Assembly: GCF_000379825.1 (NCBI RefSeq)
Contig: NZ_KB903813.1
Location: 571,333 to 635,332 of the forward strand
Source of the DNA: Longispora albida DSM 44784
GTDB taxonomy: Bacteria > Actinomycetota > Actinomycetes > Mycobacteriales > Micromonosporaceae
Reading direction: 5' to 3'
DNA: 64,000 nt
The translations under genes and the position numbers were made by a program. A model generated the notes under the pieces. It had not been told where the DNA came from and made no database searches. It was given only the letters and a program-made list of their open reading frames with translations. Of this stretch, positions 25,647 to 33,990 are shown one piece after another. How positions within the stretch are numbered: the first letter of the stretch is position 1; every line of letters starts with the position of its first letter.

Positions 25647-25828
25647 CGAGCCTCCGTTGACTTGTACCATCATGACAGCTAGAACGCTATGCAACGCTAA
25701 GCCGGATGGCGATCTCGCTTCGTTGCTCGATAACAGCGAGTCGTTGCGTTCTTTTGCCCCCAGGCGGCGATCTGTTGCGCGCGTGGCCCGCCGGAGTACC
25801 GATATCGACCGGCCTAGAATCTAGCTTC

Positions 25829-26410
25829 GTGACACGCCTGATCCTCGCCTCAGCCAGTCCGGCCCGCCTGGGCATCCTCCGCGCAGCGGGTGTCGAGCCC
25901 GAGGTCATCGTCTCCGGAGTGGACGAGTCGGGCGTGACCGGCCCGGCAGTACATGTCGCGGGCGAGCTGGCCCGGCTCAAGGCCGCAGCCGTCGCGGCGA
26001 TCTCCCCGTCGGACACCCTGATCCTGGGCTGTGACTCGGTTCTGGAGTTCGAGGGCGAGGTCTTCGGCAAGCCGGACGACGCCGCCGACGCCACGGCCCG
26101 CTGGCGGCGGATGCGGGGCAAGTCCGGCGTGCTGCACACCGGTCACCACCTCATCCTCGGCGCCCGGTCGGCGGGTGCCGTGGCCAGCACGACGGTGCAC
26201 TTCTCCGACATCACCGACGCGGAGATCGCGGCCTACGTCGCCACCGGCGAACCGTTGCGCGTCGCGGGTGCCTTCACGCTCGACGGCCTCGGCGGCTGGT
26301 TCGTCTCCGGGATCGAGGGTGACGCTGGCACGGTCATCGGCCTCTCGCTCCCGCTCTTCCGGAGTCTGCTCGCCGATCTGGGCCTGGGCGTCACAGACCT
26401 CTGGGGCTAG
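25829..26410 (+). CDS. maf: Maf-type nucleoside triphosphate pyrophosphatase
   Basis: The product is 193 residues. Maf features: LILASASPARLGILRAAG at the N-terminus, DTLILGCDSVLEFEGEVFGKP and the late GAFTLDGLGGWFVSGIEGD. These house-cleaning enzymes hydrolyse non-canonical or methylated nucleoside triphosphates to monophosphates and pyrophosphate. GTG 25829 lies eight bases after a TAGAAT hexamer (25815-25820), so the transcript may be leaderless. Its TAG overlaps the stop of the convergent MFS gene through a shared CTAG palindrome. Confidence 0.92.
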   Translation: MTRLILASASPARLGILRAAGVEPEVIVSGVDESGVTGPAVHVAGELARLKAAAVAAISPSDTLILGCDSVLEFEGEVFGKPDDAADATARWRRMRGKSGVLHTGHHLILGARSAGAVASTTVHFSDITDAEIAAYVATGEPLRVAGAFTLDGLGGWFVSGIEGDAGTVIGLSLPLFRSLLADLGLGVTDLWG

Positions 26411-27594
26411 CTGATCTCAGCTGCCGGCGTGTGCACCAGGCGCGCCGGCAGCCGCCGGGCCACCTGCCACACGCAGAGGGCCGCGAGCGCGAGGAACACC
26501 GGCACCAGCAGGAACGCGGGATGGATGCCCACCCGGTCCGCGATCGGAGCCAGCACGAAAGTGGTCACCGCGAAGGACAGCCCCATCGCGTACGCCGACA
26601 GCCCGGTCGCCCGGTCGGGATGCCCGGCCGAGGCCTCGATGGCCAGCGCGATCCCCATCGGGTAGTGCACCGACATGCCCAGCCCGGCGATCACCAGCCC
26701 GGCCACGGCCAGGGCTCCCGTCGTGGACAGCCAGAACACCGCGAACCCGGCCAGGGCCAGCCCGATCGAGCCGAGCAGCAACGCCGGCGGCGAGTACCGC
26801 AGCCCGAGCCGCCCGCCAGCCAGCCTGCCGACGAACATGCCGCCAACGATCGCGGCGATGCTCCCGGCCGCCCCGCCCTCGGACATCCCGGCGTGATCAC
26901 GCAGCACGACGCTGCCCCACTGCGTCAGGCACACCTCCACCGCCCCGCACAGCGCGACGACCATCCAGGCGAACCAGTACGCGACCGGCAGCCTGCCCGG
27001 CCGATCGTGATGGGACACGTCCTGGGCCGGTGCCGCCGGTACCTTCGTGAGCAGCGCGTAGAGGCCCAGCCCCGCGATCAGCGCCACCGTCACCGCGATG
27101 GCCGGCCGCCAGCCCCAGCCGATACCGACCGAGGCGCCGACCACCATCGGGGCGATCACGCCCAGCCCGGCAGCCCCGGCGTTGGCCTCGCTGATCGCGG
27201 CCGGAGCCTTCGGCCCGTGCAGGGCGGTCAGCGTCGGCGCGATGTAGCTGACGACCACGATCCCGAACACGGAGGCGAACAGCACCGCGGCCAGCGTCAA
27301 CGGCAGCGGCTCCACCAGGCACAGCACGCCGACCCCTGCCGCGACCCCGCCGAGCCCGATCCACACGGTCGCGCCCCGGCCGAAGCGCTTCAGCAGGTAC
27401 GGGTAGACCACACCGCCGCCGAGCATCGAGCCGACCGCGAGCGCGCTGCCGTGCAGGCTCGCCACGAACTTGCTGGTGCCCTGCTCGTCCTGCAGCAAGG
27501 GCACGACGGGAGCGAAGGCGTAGAGGAAGTAGCCCCAGATGCCCAGCTGGGCGTAGCTGAGCCAGGTCAGTCGATCGCGGTGCAGCCGGGTCAC
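26407..27594 (-). CDS. Major facilitator superfamily transporter
   Basis: The product is 395 residues with about twelve membrane segments, beginning WLSYAQLGIWGYFLYAFAPVVPLL. It has an MFS-like GRLAGGRLGLRYS loop between repeats and a central cytoplasmic loop near residue 190 (DVSHHDRPGRLP). The sequence is of the small-molecule efflux or uptake type, with no substrate signature. GTG 27594 stands seven bases after TAGGTT, without a usable ribosome site. It is divergent from the acyl-CoA carboxylase gene and converges tail to tail with maf. Confidence 0.88.
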   Translation of the reverse strand: MTRLHRDRLTWLSYAQLGIWGYFLYAFAPVVPLLQDEQGTSKFVASLHGSALAVGSMLGGGVVYPYLLKRFGRGATVWIGLGGVAAGVGVLCLVEPLPLTLAAVLFASVFGIVVVSYIAPTLTALHGPKAPAAISEANAGAAGLGVIAPMVVGASVGIGWGWRPAIAVTVALIAGLGLYALLTKVPAAPAQDVSHHDRPGRLPVAYWFAWMVVALCGAVEVCLTQWGSVVLRDHAGMSEGGAAGSIAAIVGGMFVGRLAGGRLGLRYSPPALLLGSIGLALAGFAVFWLSTTGALAVAGLVIAGLGMSVHYPMGIALAIEASAGHPDRATGLSAYAMGLSFAVTTFVLAPIADRVGIHPAFLLVPVFLALAALCVWQVARRLPARLVHTPAAEIS

Positions 27595-27762
27595 TCCCTA
27601 GAACCTACACGCTCGGTAACCAGCATCGGCAGTACTACTGGAAACTTTCCTAACCATTATCGGATGCCTGGCCGGGTCGCCGTTACCACCGGGTAGCGAG
27701 GTTGTGGCCGTTTATCCCGGCGCGGGAGATCGAAGACCTGAGGGAGCGTTAGACTCCGACCC

Positions 27763-29508
27763 GTGCGCAAGGTATTGATCGCCAATAGGGGCGAAATCGC
27801 TGTCCGAGTCATCCGGGCCTGCCGGGACGCCGAGCTGGCCAGCGTGGCCGTGTATGCCGACTCCGACCGGGAGGCTCCGCACGCGCGGATGGCCGACGAG
27901 GCCTACGCGCTGGGCGGCGACACCCCAGGTGACACATACCTGCGGATCGACAAGCTTCTCGACGTGGCCAAGCAGTCCGGTGCCGACGCCGTGCACCCGG
28001 GCTACGGCTTCCTCTCCGAGAACGCCGACTTCGCCGAGGCGGTGATCGGCGCCGGGCTGACCTGGATCGGCCCGTCCCCGCAGGCCATCCGGGACCTCGG
28101 CGACAAGGTGACCGCCCGGCACATCGCCGCGCGGGCCGGAGCCCCGCTGGTCGCCGGTACCGCCGACCCGGTCGCGAACGCCGGCGAGGTCGTGGCCTTC
28201 GCGCAGGAGCACGGGCTGCCCATCGCGATCAAGGCCGCGTTCGGCGGTGGCGGGCGCGGGCTCAAGGTCGCCCGCACGATCGACGAGATCCCGGAGCTGT
28301 TCGCCAGCGCGACCCGCGAGGCCATCGCGGCGTTCGGGCGCGGCGAGTGCTTCGTCGAGCGGTACCTGGACAAGCCGCGGCACGTGGAGGCCCAGGTCCT
28401 CGCCGACCAGCACGGCAACGTGATCGTCGTCGGTACCCGTGACTGCTCCCTCCAGCGCCGGCACCAGAAGCTCGTGGAGGAGGCCCCGGCCCCGTTCCTG
28501 ACGGACGCGCAGCGGGCCCAGATCCACTCCAGCGCGAAGGCGATCTGCAAGGAGGCCGGGTACCACGGCGCCGGCACGGTCGAGTACCTCGTCGGCACCG
28601 ACGGCACTATCTCCTTCCTCGAGGTCAACACCCGGCTCCAGGTCGAGCACCCGGTGTCGGAGGAGACGACCGGGCTGGACCTGGTCCGCGAGCAGTTCCG
28701 GATCGCCGACGGCGAGGCGCTGGCGCTGACCGAGGACCCGGCTCCGCGTGGCCACTCCTTCGAGTTCCGGATCAACGGCGAGGACCCGGGCCGTGGCTTC
28801 CTGCCCGCGCCGGGCGTGGTGACCCGGTTCGCGGCGCCCTCGGGCCCGGGTGTCCGGGTCGACGCCGGCATCGAGTCCGGCTCGGTGATCGGCGGGAACT
28901 TCGACTCGCTGCTCGCCAAGGTGATCGTCACGGGCGCGACCCGCGACGAGGCGCTGGCCCGCTCCCGGCGGGTACTGGACGAGCTGGTCGTCGACGGCAT
29001 GGCCACCGCACTGCCCTTCCACCGCGCGATCGTCCGCGACGAGGCTTTCACCAGCGAGCCCTTCACCGTCCACACCCGGTGGATCGAGACCGAGTGGGTC
29101 AACTCCGTCACGCCCTTCACCGACCCGGCGCTGGCCGGCGAGACCGAGCCGCGCGAAACGGTCGTGGTCGAGGTCGGCGGCAAGCGCCTGTCCGTGACCC
29201 TGCCCGCTGGGCTCGGTGGCGGCGGGGCGGCCCCGGCCAAGAAGGCCGCACCGCGCCGATCGGGCGGTGGCGGCGCGAAGAGCGGCGCGAGCGGCTCCTC
29301 ACTGGCCAGCCCGATGCAGGGCACGATCGTGAAGATCGCGGTCGAGGAAGGCCAGCAGGTCGCCGAGGGTGACCTGATCGTGGTCCTTGAGGCGATGAAG
29401 ATGGAGCAGCCGCTCAACGCCCACAAGTCCGGCGTGGTCACCGGCCTGGCCGCCACGGTGGGCGAGGTCGTCTCGGCAGGCGCGGTCATCTGCGACCTGA
29501 AGGACTAG
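27763..29508 (+). CDS. Acyl-CoA carboxylase alpha subunit (biotin carboxylase plus biotin carrier)
   Basis: The product is 581 residues. The biotin carboxylase part (about 1-445) has [19 protein letters not shown], the ATP-grasp segment [12 protein letters not shown] and [20 protein letters not shown] glycine/lysine-rich linker leads to the biotinyl domain with EAMKMEQ; K546 is the biotinylation site. It would carboxylate biotin and serve AccD and AccE (51328-53084) and be modified by BirA (53109-53957). This layout matches actinobacterial AccA3-type subunits. GTG 27763 follows TAGACT (27750-27755) by seven bases, so it is probably leaderless. Confidence 0.95.
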   Translation: MRKVLIANRGEIAVRVIRACRDAELASVAVYADSDREAPHARMADEAYALGGDTPGDTYLRIDKLLDVAKQSGADAVHPGYGFLSENADFAEAVIGAGLTWIGPSPQAIRDLGDKVTARHIAARAGAPLVAGTADPVANAGEVVAFAQEHGLPIAIKAAFGGGGRGLKVARTIDEIPELFASATREAIAAFGRGECFVERYLDKPRHVEAQVLADQHGNVIVVGTRDCSLQRRHQKLVEEAPAPFLTDAQRAQIHSSAKAICKEAGYHGAGTVEYLVGTDGTISFLEVNTRLQVEHPVSEETTGLDLVREQFRIADGEALALTEDPAPRGHSFEFRINGEDPGRGFLPAPGVVTRFAAPSGPGVRVDAGIESGSVIGGNFDSLLAKVIVTGATRDEALARSRRVLDELVVDGMATALPFHRAIVRDEAFTSEPFTVHTRWIETEWVNSVTPFTDPALAGETEPRETVVVEVGGKRLSVTLPAGLGGGGAAPAKKAAPRRSGGGGAKSGASGSSLASPMQGTIVKIAVEEGQQVAEGDLIVVLEAMKMEQPLNAHKSGVVTGLAATVGEVVSAGAVICDLKD

Positions 29509-29518
29509 GTAGTGCCGG

Positions 29519-29561
29519 CCCGCTGAGAACGAATCTGGAAGCCAGATCCGCCCTCAGCGGG
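29519..29561. repeat. Palindromic repeat, copy 2 (short form)
   Basis: Arms at 29519-29538 (CCCGCTGAGAACGAATCTGG) and 29542-29561 (CCAGATCCGCCCTCAGCGGG) pair with three mismatches around a three-base loop. It lacks the inner part present in copies 1 and 3 but shares their outer arms and flanks (GGTAGTGCCGGC before, CCACCGCGCGTCAGATCAAGA after). It lies ten bases after the stop of the carboxylase gene, between convergent genes. Confidence 0.85.
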
Positions 29562-29598
29562 CCACCGCGCGTCAGATCAAGAACGCAGGTCAGGAACC

Positions 29599-30126
29599 TC
29601 AGTCGGCGAGCAGATCCGTGAGAGCCGAACCGTGCTCGACGTTCTCCTTGTGCCAGCGGACCTGGAGCACCAGGTTGGCCATCGGCAGCGCCGCGTAGGA
29701 GAGGTCGATCTGCATGCCCATGTTCTCCCGGAGCCAGGGCGCGACCTCGCTCCACCGGTAGAACTGGGTGCCCTCCCGGGTCGGATTCACCGGAGCGGGG
29801 AACCCGCCGCCGCCCCGCTCGCCGATCGCATACCGCCGGATGGACTCCCGGCTCCGCCCGACCCGGGTGGCGATGTCCGCCAGGGTCAGCATGTCGTCGT
29901 CGGCGACCCGGATCGCCCGGAACCCGGGCACCTTCTCCACGTCCCGCACCGCCGACGCGATCGCGTCAGCCAGGGTCTCAGCCTCCCGGTCGAACTCGGC
30001 GATGCTGAAACCGCCAGCCTCAGTTCCGAAGGTGGCATCGTCGCATCCAGCCTCGAACAAGTCATTGAGCTCGTCGTCTGAAGGATCGCGGTTGAGTACG
30101 AGGGTGAACGCGTAGTTCGCCACCAT
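29599..30126 (-). CDS. HTH protein, putative antitoxin partner of a HicA-like protein
   Basis: The product is about 175 residues. The N-terminal part (YAFTLVLNRDPSDDELNDLF; ATFGTEAGGFSIAEFDREAE; TLADAIASAVRDVEKVPGF) suggests a small beta-alpha domain, followed by an HTH around residues 85-120 (LTLADIATRVGRSRESIRRY). It follows the HicA-like gene on the same strand. The GTEAG segment resembles the partner of the second HicA-like gene (GTDAG at 50965-51312). It is plausibly a DNA-binding antitoxin that represses the pair. The start is uncertain: ATG 30126 is close to GGGAGG; ATG 30165 would overlap the upstream gene. Confidence 0.68.
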   Translation of the reverse strand: MVANYAFTLVLNRDPSDDELNDLFEAGCDDATFGTEAGGFSIAEFDREAETLADAIASAVRDVEKVPGFRAIRVADDDMLTLADIATRVGRSRESIRRYAIGERGGGGFPAPVNPTREGTQFYRWSEVAPWLRENMGMQIDLSYAALPMANLVLQVRWHKENVEHGSALTDLLAD

Positions 30127-30157
30127 CGGCCTCCCTCGGCTAGCTGCCATCGTCATC

Positions 30158-30379
30158 TCAAGCATGATTGTGCCCCCTCACGAAACCAGCAATACGCTTG
30201 GCGTGTTCGCCTGGGTCGCGTGGTGTGCAATACACCCGATGTCTTGCGTGGCAGGTCGTGCACGTTACCTGGCCCCAGACATGGCCATTGTGGATCTCAA
30301 GAACTTCGAAGCCCGCCCCGCGAGCCTTCCCGAGTGCTTCGGCGATCTCTTTCTTGGGGTGCCTGCCGGCGCTGACCAC
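30158..30379 (-). CDS. Small HicA-like protein, putative toxin
   Basis: The product is 73 residues beginning VVSAGRHPKKEIAEALGKA. The pattern RHPKKE-helix-GFEV-strand-GHVWG-strand, then CTTCHARHRVYCTPRDP and HAKRIAGFV, fits the small dsRBD-like fold of HicA mRNA interferases; the GH pair (about residue 35) may hold the functional histidine. Two cysteines suggest a metal-binding addition. GTG 30379 has GAGGAG six bases upstream, which sets the start. It precedes an HTH gene, giving a two-gene module. A paralogue lies at 50744-50953. Confidence 0.7.
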   Translation of the reverse strand: MVSAGRHPKKEIAEALGKARGAGFEVLEIHNGHVWGQVTCTTCHARHRVYCTPRDPGEHAKRIAGFVRGHNHA

Positions 30380-30468
30380 GCACTTCTCCTCAAGGACATT
30401 CCTGTCACCTCCTGGGTACCTGCCCGGGCACGGTGCAACTTTACACCCCGGGGTGCAGGAGTGCACCC

Positions 30469-30984
30469 CTAGCGTTCGAAGAGCTTGCGGAGGACGGGGC
30501 GGGGGTCCTCGGTGGACCCCGGGGGGAAGTTGCCGGTCAGGGCGAGGGTCGCGTAGCCGTGCACGAGTGACCAGGCTGCCCGCCGCATCTCCTCCGATGT
30601 GCTGCCCGTGGTCGCGAGGCCCGTACTGAGGGCTTGGCCTGCCCGTTCCTGGGCGGCGGCGACGTCTTCGGCCCGGTACAGGGCCGGGCGGAACATGACC
30701 TCGAAGTGGCCGGGGTGCCCGATCGCGAACCGGATGTACGCCGCACCCGTGTCGATGAAGTCCCCGGCGCTGTTCAGCTCGTCAGCCAGCATCTCGTACC
30801 CCTCGGCGGCCAGCGCGCCGAGCAGCCCGCGTTTGTCTCCGAAGTGGTGTGCCGGGGCCGCGTGGGACACGCCTGCCCTGCGGGCCAGGTCGCGCAGGCT
30901 GAGGTCGGCCGCCCCCTGTTCGGCGATGGCTTCCGCCGCCGCCGTGAGCAGTGCCCGGCGCAGGTCTCCGTGGTGGTAGTTCAT
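30469..30984 (-). CDS. TetR-family repressor
   Basis: The product is 171 residues. The N-terminal HTH is typical: YHHGDLRRALLTAAAEAIAE, then LSLRDLARRAGVSHAAPAHHF with the recognition helix and FGDKRGLLGALAAEGYEML. The C-terminal ligand domain (PGHFEVMFRPAL; WSLVHGYATLALTG) resembles TetR_C 33-type domains. It is divergent from a DoxX gene; two palindromes in the 115-bp gap are obvious operators. It therefore probably represses both itself and doxX. Confidence 0.92.
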   Translation of the reverse strand: MNYHHGDLRRALLTAAAEAIAEQGAADLSLRDLARRAGVSHAAPAHHFGDKRGLLGALAAEGYEMLADELNSAGDFIDTGAAYIRFAIGHPGHFEVMFRPALYRAEDVAAAQERAGQALSTGLATTGSTSEEMRRAAWSLVHGYATLALTGNFPPGSTEDPRPVLRKLFER

Positions 30985-31028
30985 GGCTGGCCTCCCGTGG
31001 TGCCCGGTGTGGGCGTCGTCTCCGTACC

Positions 31029-31084
31029 CATCTTGCCATTGACAAGATGAGTGCGCCAATCCTAGTCTTGACAACGACAAGATT
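31029..31084. promoter_or_regulatory. TetR operator pair overlapping the doxX promoter
   Basis: CATCTTG-N7-CAAGATG at 31029-31049 is a perfect 21-bp palindrome. A second site, TCTTG-N7-CAAGA at 31066-31082, has the same core. Rightward, TTGACA at 31039-31044 and TAGTCT at 31063-31068 (18-base spacing) make a good promoter for doxX; the -35 lies inside the first operator and the -10 touches the second, so repressor binding would block RNA polymerase. Confidence 0.8.
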
Positions 31085-31099
31085 GATTGGAGACAGCTC

Positions 31100-31540
31100 A
31101 TGGCCCCCCTCGTCGCCCTCGTCGCCCTCACTCTCCTGACCCGGCTGGCCGGCTTCGCCGGAGTGGAAGCCCTCGACAGCTGGCAGGTGGCCGTCCGGGC
31201 CGGGCTGGCCGCGATGTTCCTGCTCACCGGGTTCGCCCACTTCTCCGGCAAGCTGCGCGGCGACATGATCAAGATGGTGCCGCCGCAGGTGCCGGCTCCC
31301 GCGTTCATGGTCACGCTGACCGGGGTGCTGGAGATCGCCGGCGCGGCCGGGGTGCTGGTCCCGCGCACGGCGAGCCTCGCGGCCATCTGCCTGGGACTGC
31401 TGCTCCTGGTGATGTTCCCTGCGAACGTGTACGCGGCCCGGCAGAAGCTGGTCTTCGGCGGCCGGCCCTCGACCCCGCTCGTACCCCGGACCCTGCTCCA
31501 GATCGTGTTCGTCGCCGCGTGTATCTACGCCGCTTGGTAG
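31100..31540 (+). CDS. DoxX-family membrane protein
   Basis: The product is 146 residues with about four membrane segments (VRAGLAAMFLLTGFAHFSG; LTGVLEIAGAAGVLVP; LAAICLGLLLLVMFPANVYAA; LLQIVFVAACIYAAW). DoxX relatives act in redox or sulfur-linked membrane processes, but function varies. GGAG is eight bases before the ATG. Expression is probably controlled by the divergent TetR protein. Its TAG stop runs directly into the flank of a palindromic repeat, copy 3. Confidence 0.88.
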   Translation: MAPLVALVALTLLTRLAGFAGVEALDSWQVAVRAGLAAMFLLTGFAHFSGKLRGDMIKMVPPQVPAPAFMVTLTGVLEIAGAAGVLVPRTASLAAICLGLLLLVMFPANVYAARQKLVFGGRPSTPLVPRTLLQIVFVAACIYAAW

Positions 31541-31546
31541 TGCCGA

Positions 31547-31643
31547 CCCGCTGAGAACGAATCTGGACTGCCCGCCGGGGCTTCCCACGTACATCACCGG
31601 TACGAGGGAAGCCCCGGCGCTTGCCAGATCCGCTCTCAGCGGG
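31547..31643. repeat. Palindromic repeat, copy 3 (long form)
   Basis: Arms at 31547-31586 and 31606-31643 pair imperfectly: the outer CCCGCTGAGA and inner GCCGGGGCTTCCC parts match well, with a short divergent stretch between. The 19-base loop (31587-31605) differs from that of copy 1 by a single base. Flanks TAGTGCCGAC and CCACC...TCAGATCAA match copies 1 and 2. It lies between convergent genes, seven bases past the doxX stop. Confidence 0.88.
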
Positions 31644-31680
31644 CCACCTCAGGTCAGATCAAAAGCGAAGCGCCGGCCGG

Positions 31681-32532
31681 TCAGGACTCGGACGGGGTGC
31701 GGGTGCGGCGGCGGATCAGCCACCAGAGGGCCCCGGCCGGGATGGCCAGCGCGAGAAGGAAGGGCAGGAGGAGGCCGAGCGCTGTCAGTACAAAGTCGAG
31801 GGTTGTCTTGAAGCCGGACCAGCCGGAGGACAGGCCGGCGAGGAACCCGGTCTCCTCCTTCTTCTCCTTGTCCTTGGCTGGCGGAGCGTCGGGGCCGGTG
31901 AGCCGGAGGGTGATCGTCGACAGGGCCACCGAGTCGTCCAGTGCGCGTTTCCTGGCTTCGAGGGAGCCGAGCTCACCCTCCCGCTTGGCCAGCTCGGACT
32001 CGATCGCCGAGATCTCCTGGAGGCTGCCGGCCTTGGCGAGCAGCTCGCGGATGCGGGCCACGCTCATCCGCTGCGCGGTGATCCGGGCGTCGACGTCGAT
32101 CACGGTCGTCGTGACGTCCTCGGTCTTCACCTCGCGGGACTGCTCGGTGCCGAGCTTGGCCAGTTCTGTCACCGCGGCGTAGAACCCGGACGACGGGATG
32201 CGCAGCGTGATGGTGGCCTGCGCGCGGTACTGGCTGATCGTGCGGGTCTCACCGCCCACGAAGCCCTTGGCGCGGCTGGCGATGCCACCGGCCTCGTTCG
32301 CCGCCGTGTCCACTGAGGACACTTGCAGGCTGAGGGTTCCGGTGTACACAATGGCGCGGCTGACCGGATCGGCCTGCTTGGCTTCCTTCGCCTCCTGCTG
32401 CTTGGCTGCGCCGGGGGCTGCGGCCGGCGCCTTTCCGGCCGTGTCGGAGGCCCGCTCGCCCGACGGGGCGGAGCAGGCGGCCAGCGCGACGGTGATGGCT
32501 ATGGCGGGAATCAGTGTCCAACGAGTACGCAT
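31681..32532 (-). CDS. DUF4349 lipoprotein
   Basis: The product is 283 residues. A signal peptide with the lipobox LAAC (about residues 17-20) starts the protein. The DUF4349 part follows: SRAIVYTGTLSLQVSSVD, ASRAKGFVGGETRTI, ATITLRIPSSGFYAAV, VDARITAQRMSVARIRELL and a coiled stretch ELAKREGELGSLEARKRALD. A C-terminal membrane helix (LLLPFLLALAIPAGALWWL) precedes an Arg-rich end. It is anchored at both ends in the membrane. The family's role is unknown. Confidence 0.88.
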   Translation of the reverse strand: MRTRWTLIPAIAITVALAACSAPSGERASDTAGKAPAAAPGAAKQQEAKEAKQADPVSRAIVYTGTLSLQVSSVDTAANEAGGIASRAKGFVGGETRTISQYRAQATITLRIPSSGFYAAVTELAKLGTEQSREVKTEDVTTTVIDVDARITAQRMSVARIRELLAKAGSLQEISAIESELAKREGELGSLEARKRALDDSVALSTITLRLTGPDAPPAKDKEKKEETGFLAGLSSGWSGFKTTLDFVLTALGLLLPFLLALAIPAGALWWLIRRRTRTPSES

Positions 32533-32602
32533 GCGGATCGGATGCGGCCGGACGGACTCTGGTTCCGGTTAGCAGGTTGCGGGTGCGCATAGGGTAGGTC
32601 TC

Positions 32603-33202
32603 ATGCAGCTCACGAAGTACACACACGCCTGTGTCCGGATCGAGCATGACGGGGGCATCCTGGTCGTCGACCCGGGCGAGTGGAGCGAGGACGAAGCGGT
32701 GCGCGGAGCCGACGCCATCCTCGTCACGCACGAGCACAACGACCACTTCCACCCGGACCGGATCCGTGGTCTCGACATCCCGATCTACGCGCCGGAAGGC
32801 TCCGACCTGGACGGCGTGCCGTTCACCCCGCTGACGGCCGGGCAGAAGATCGAGCTGACCGGCCTGGAGATCGAGGCGATCGGCGGCCGGCACGCGCTGA
32901 CCTACGAGGACCTGCCGCAGTGCGCGAACCTGGGTTACGTCATCGACGGCGGCCGGGTCTACCACCCCGGCGACGCGCTCTACGTGCCCGAGCAGCCGAT
33001 CGAGACGCTGCTGGTGCCGGTGATGGCACCGTGGCTGAAGCTCGGCGAGGCGATCGACTTCGTCCGGGGCTGCAAGCCGGCCCGCGCCTTCCCGATCCAC
33101 GACGCGATGGCCAGCGACATCGGCACGACGATCGTGGACAGGTGGATCGACTTCAAGGGCGAGACCGACTACCGGCGCCTCACGCCCGGCCAGTCGGCCT
33201 GA
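32603..33202 (+). CDS. UlaG-like metallo-beta-lactamase-fold hydrolase
   Basis: The product is 199 residues. The metal motif is THEHNDHFHPDR (about residues 42-53), with further ligands in IGGRHAL, YHPGDALYVP and PIHDAM. This compact layout is that of UlaG-like MBL hydrolases, which are predicted phosphodiesterases or lactonases. ATG 32603 follows TAGGGT by seven bases without a ribosome site. It precedes a SCO6745-like gene by 25 bases on the same strand. Confidence 0.9.
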   Translation: MQLTKYTHACVRIEHDGGILVVDPGEWSEDEAVRGADAILVTHEHNDHFHPDRIRGLDIPIYAPEGSDLDGVPFTPLTAGQKIELTGLEIEAIGGRHALTYEDLPQCANLGYVIDGGRVYHPGDALYVPEQPIETLLVPVMAPWLKLGEAIDFVRGCKPARAFPIHDAMASDIGTTIVDRWIDFKGETDYRRLTPGQSA

Positions 33203-33227
33203 CGCCGCGCCGAACCTGCCCGGTCGA

Positions 33228-33971
33228 ATGACTCCACTGGAGACAGCCACAGCGATCAAGGCCGCGGTGTACACCCTCGGCCGGGCGTTCAGTGACTGCC
33301 CGAAATCCCTCAGCCGTGCCAGGGCGATCGGCCTGACCGGCTGGGGGTTCTACGTGGCCGGCCGGGCCGGTGTCCTCGGCGACGTCCGGCCGGAGGTGGC
33401 CGCCGCGGCGATGGGGTTCGTGGCACTCGACGCCGTACGGGACGGCTGGCTGGCGAGCCGCCGGATCGCCCGGCCAGCCGAGATCGCGGCGATCAGCCTG
33501 TCGGAGTGCAGCCGCTGGGGCCGGGAACGCCTCGGCGGCCTGCCGGAGATCGGCACGCTCGCGACCCTGGCCGAGCAGGCCGCCCGGTCGGCCGACGCGA
33601 CCGGCATGCCGCTCTTCGCCGCCTGGCGCGCCGTGCCGCTGCCGGACAACGACCCAGGCGCGCGGGCGGCAGTCGCCCTGCACCTGCTCCGGGAGCACCG
33701 GGGTGCCGCGCACGTGCTCGCGATCCGGGTGGCCGGCCTGAGCCCCGTCGAGGCCATCGTGGCCGGTCCGGACGGGCGGGCCGGGGCGCAGGCCTTCGGC
33801 TGGCCCCCGCCGTACCCGGACCCGGCTCCGCTGCTGCGCCGCCGGGCGGAGGCGGAGCGCCACACCGACAAGATCGCGGCAGACGCCTACCGGACACTGG
33901 GGGCTGGCGAGCGCGCTGAGCTGGTCAGACTCCTGCTGGGCCTGCGAAATCAGCTGGACCGGGCTGCCTGA
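33228..33971 (+). CDS. SCO6745-like helical protein of unknown function
   Basis: The product is 247 residues. The pattern AIKAAVYTLGRAFSDCP, ARAIGLTGWGFYVAGRAGVLGD and AAAMGFVALDAVRDGW is that of the actinobacterial SCO6745-like family, predicted to be helical. The second half contains PLPDNDPGARAAVALHLLRE and HRGAAHVLAIRVAGLSPVEA. No catalytic motif is evident, and there is no signal or membrane segment. It lies 25 bases after the UlaG-like gene and 19 bases before a GNAT gene, so the three may be one transcript. Confidence 0.75.
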   Translation: MTPLETATAIKAAVYTLGRAFSDCPKSLSRARAIGLTGWGFYVAGRAGVLGDVRPEVAAAAMGFVALDAVRDGWLASRRIARPAEIAAISLSECSRWGRERLGGLPEIGTLATLAEQAARSADATGMPLFAAWRAVPLPDNDPGARAAVALHLLREHRGAAHVLAIRVAGLSPVEAIVAGPDGRAGAQAFGWPPPYPDPAPLLRRRAEAERHTDKIAADAYRTLGAGERAELVRLLLGLRNQLDRAA

Positions 33972-33990
33972 GGCCGCGTTCACTGGGCGC

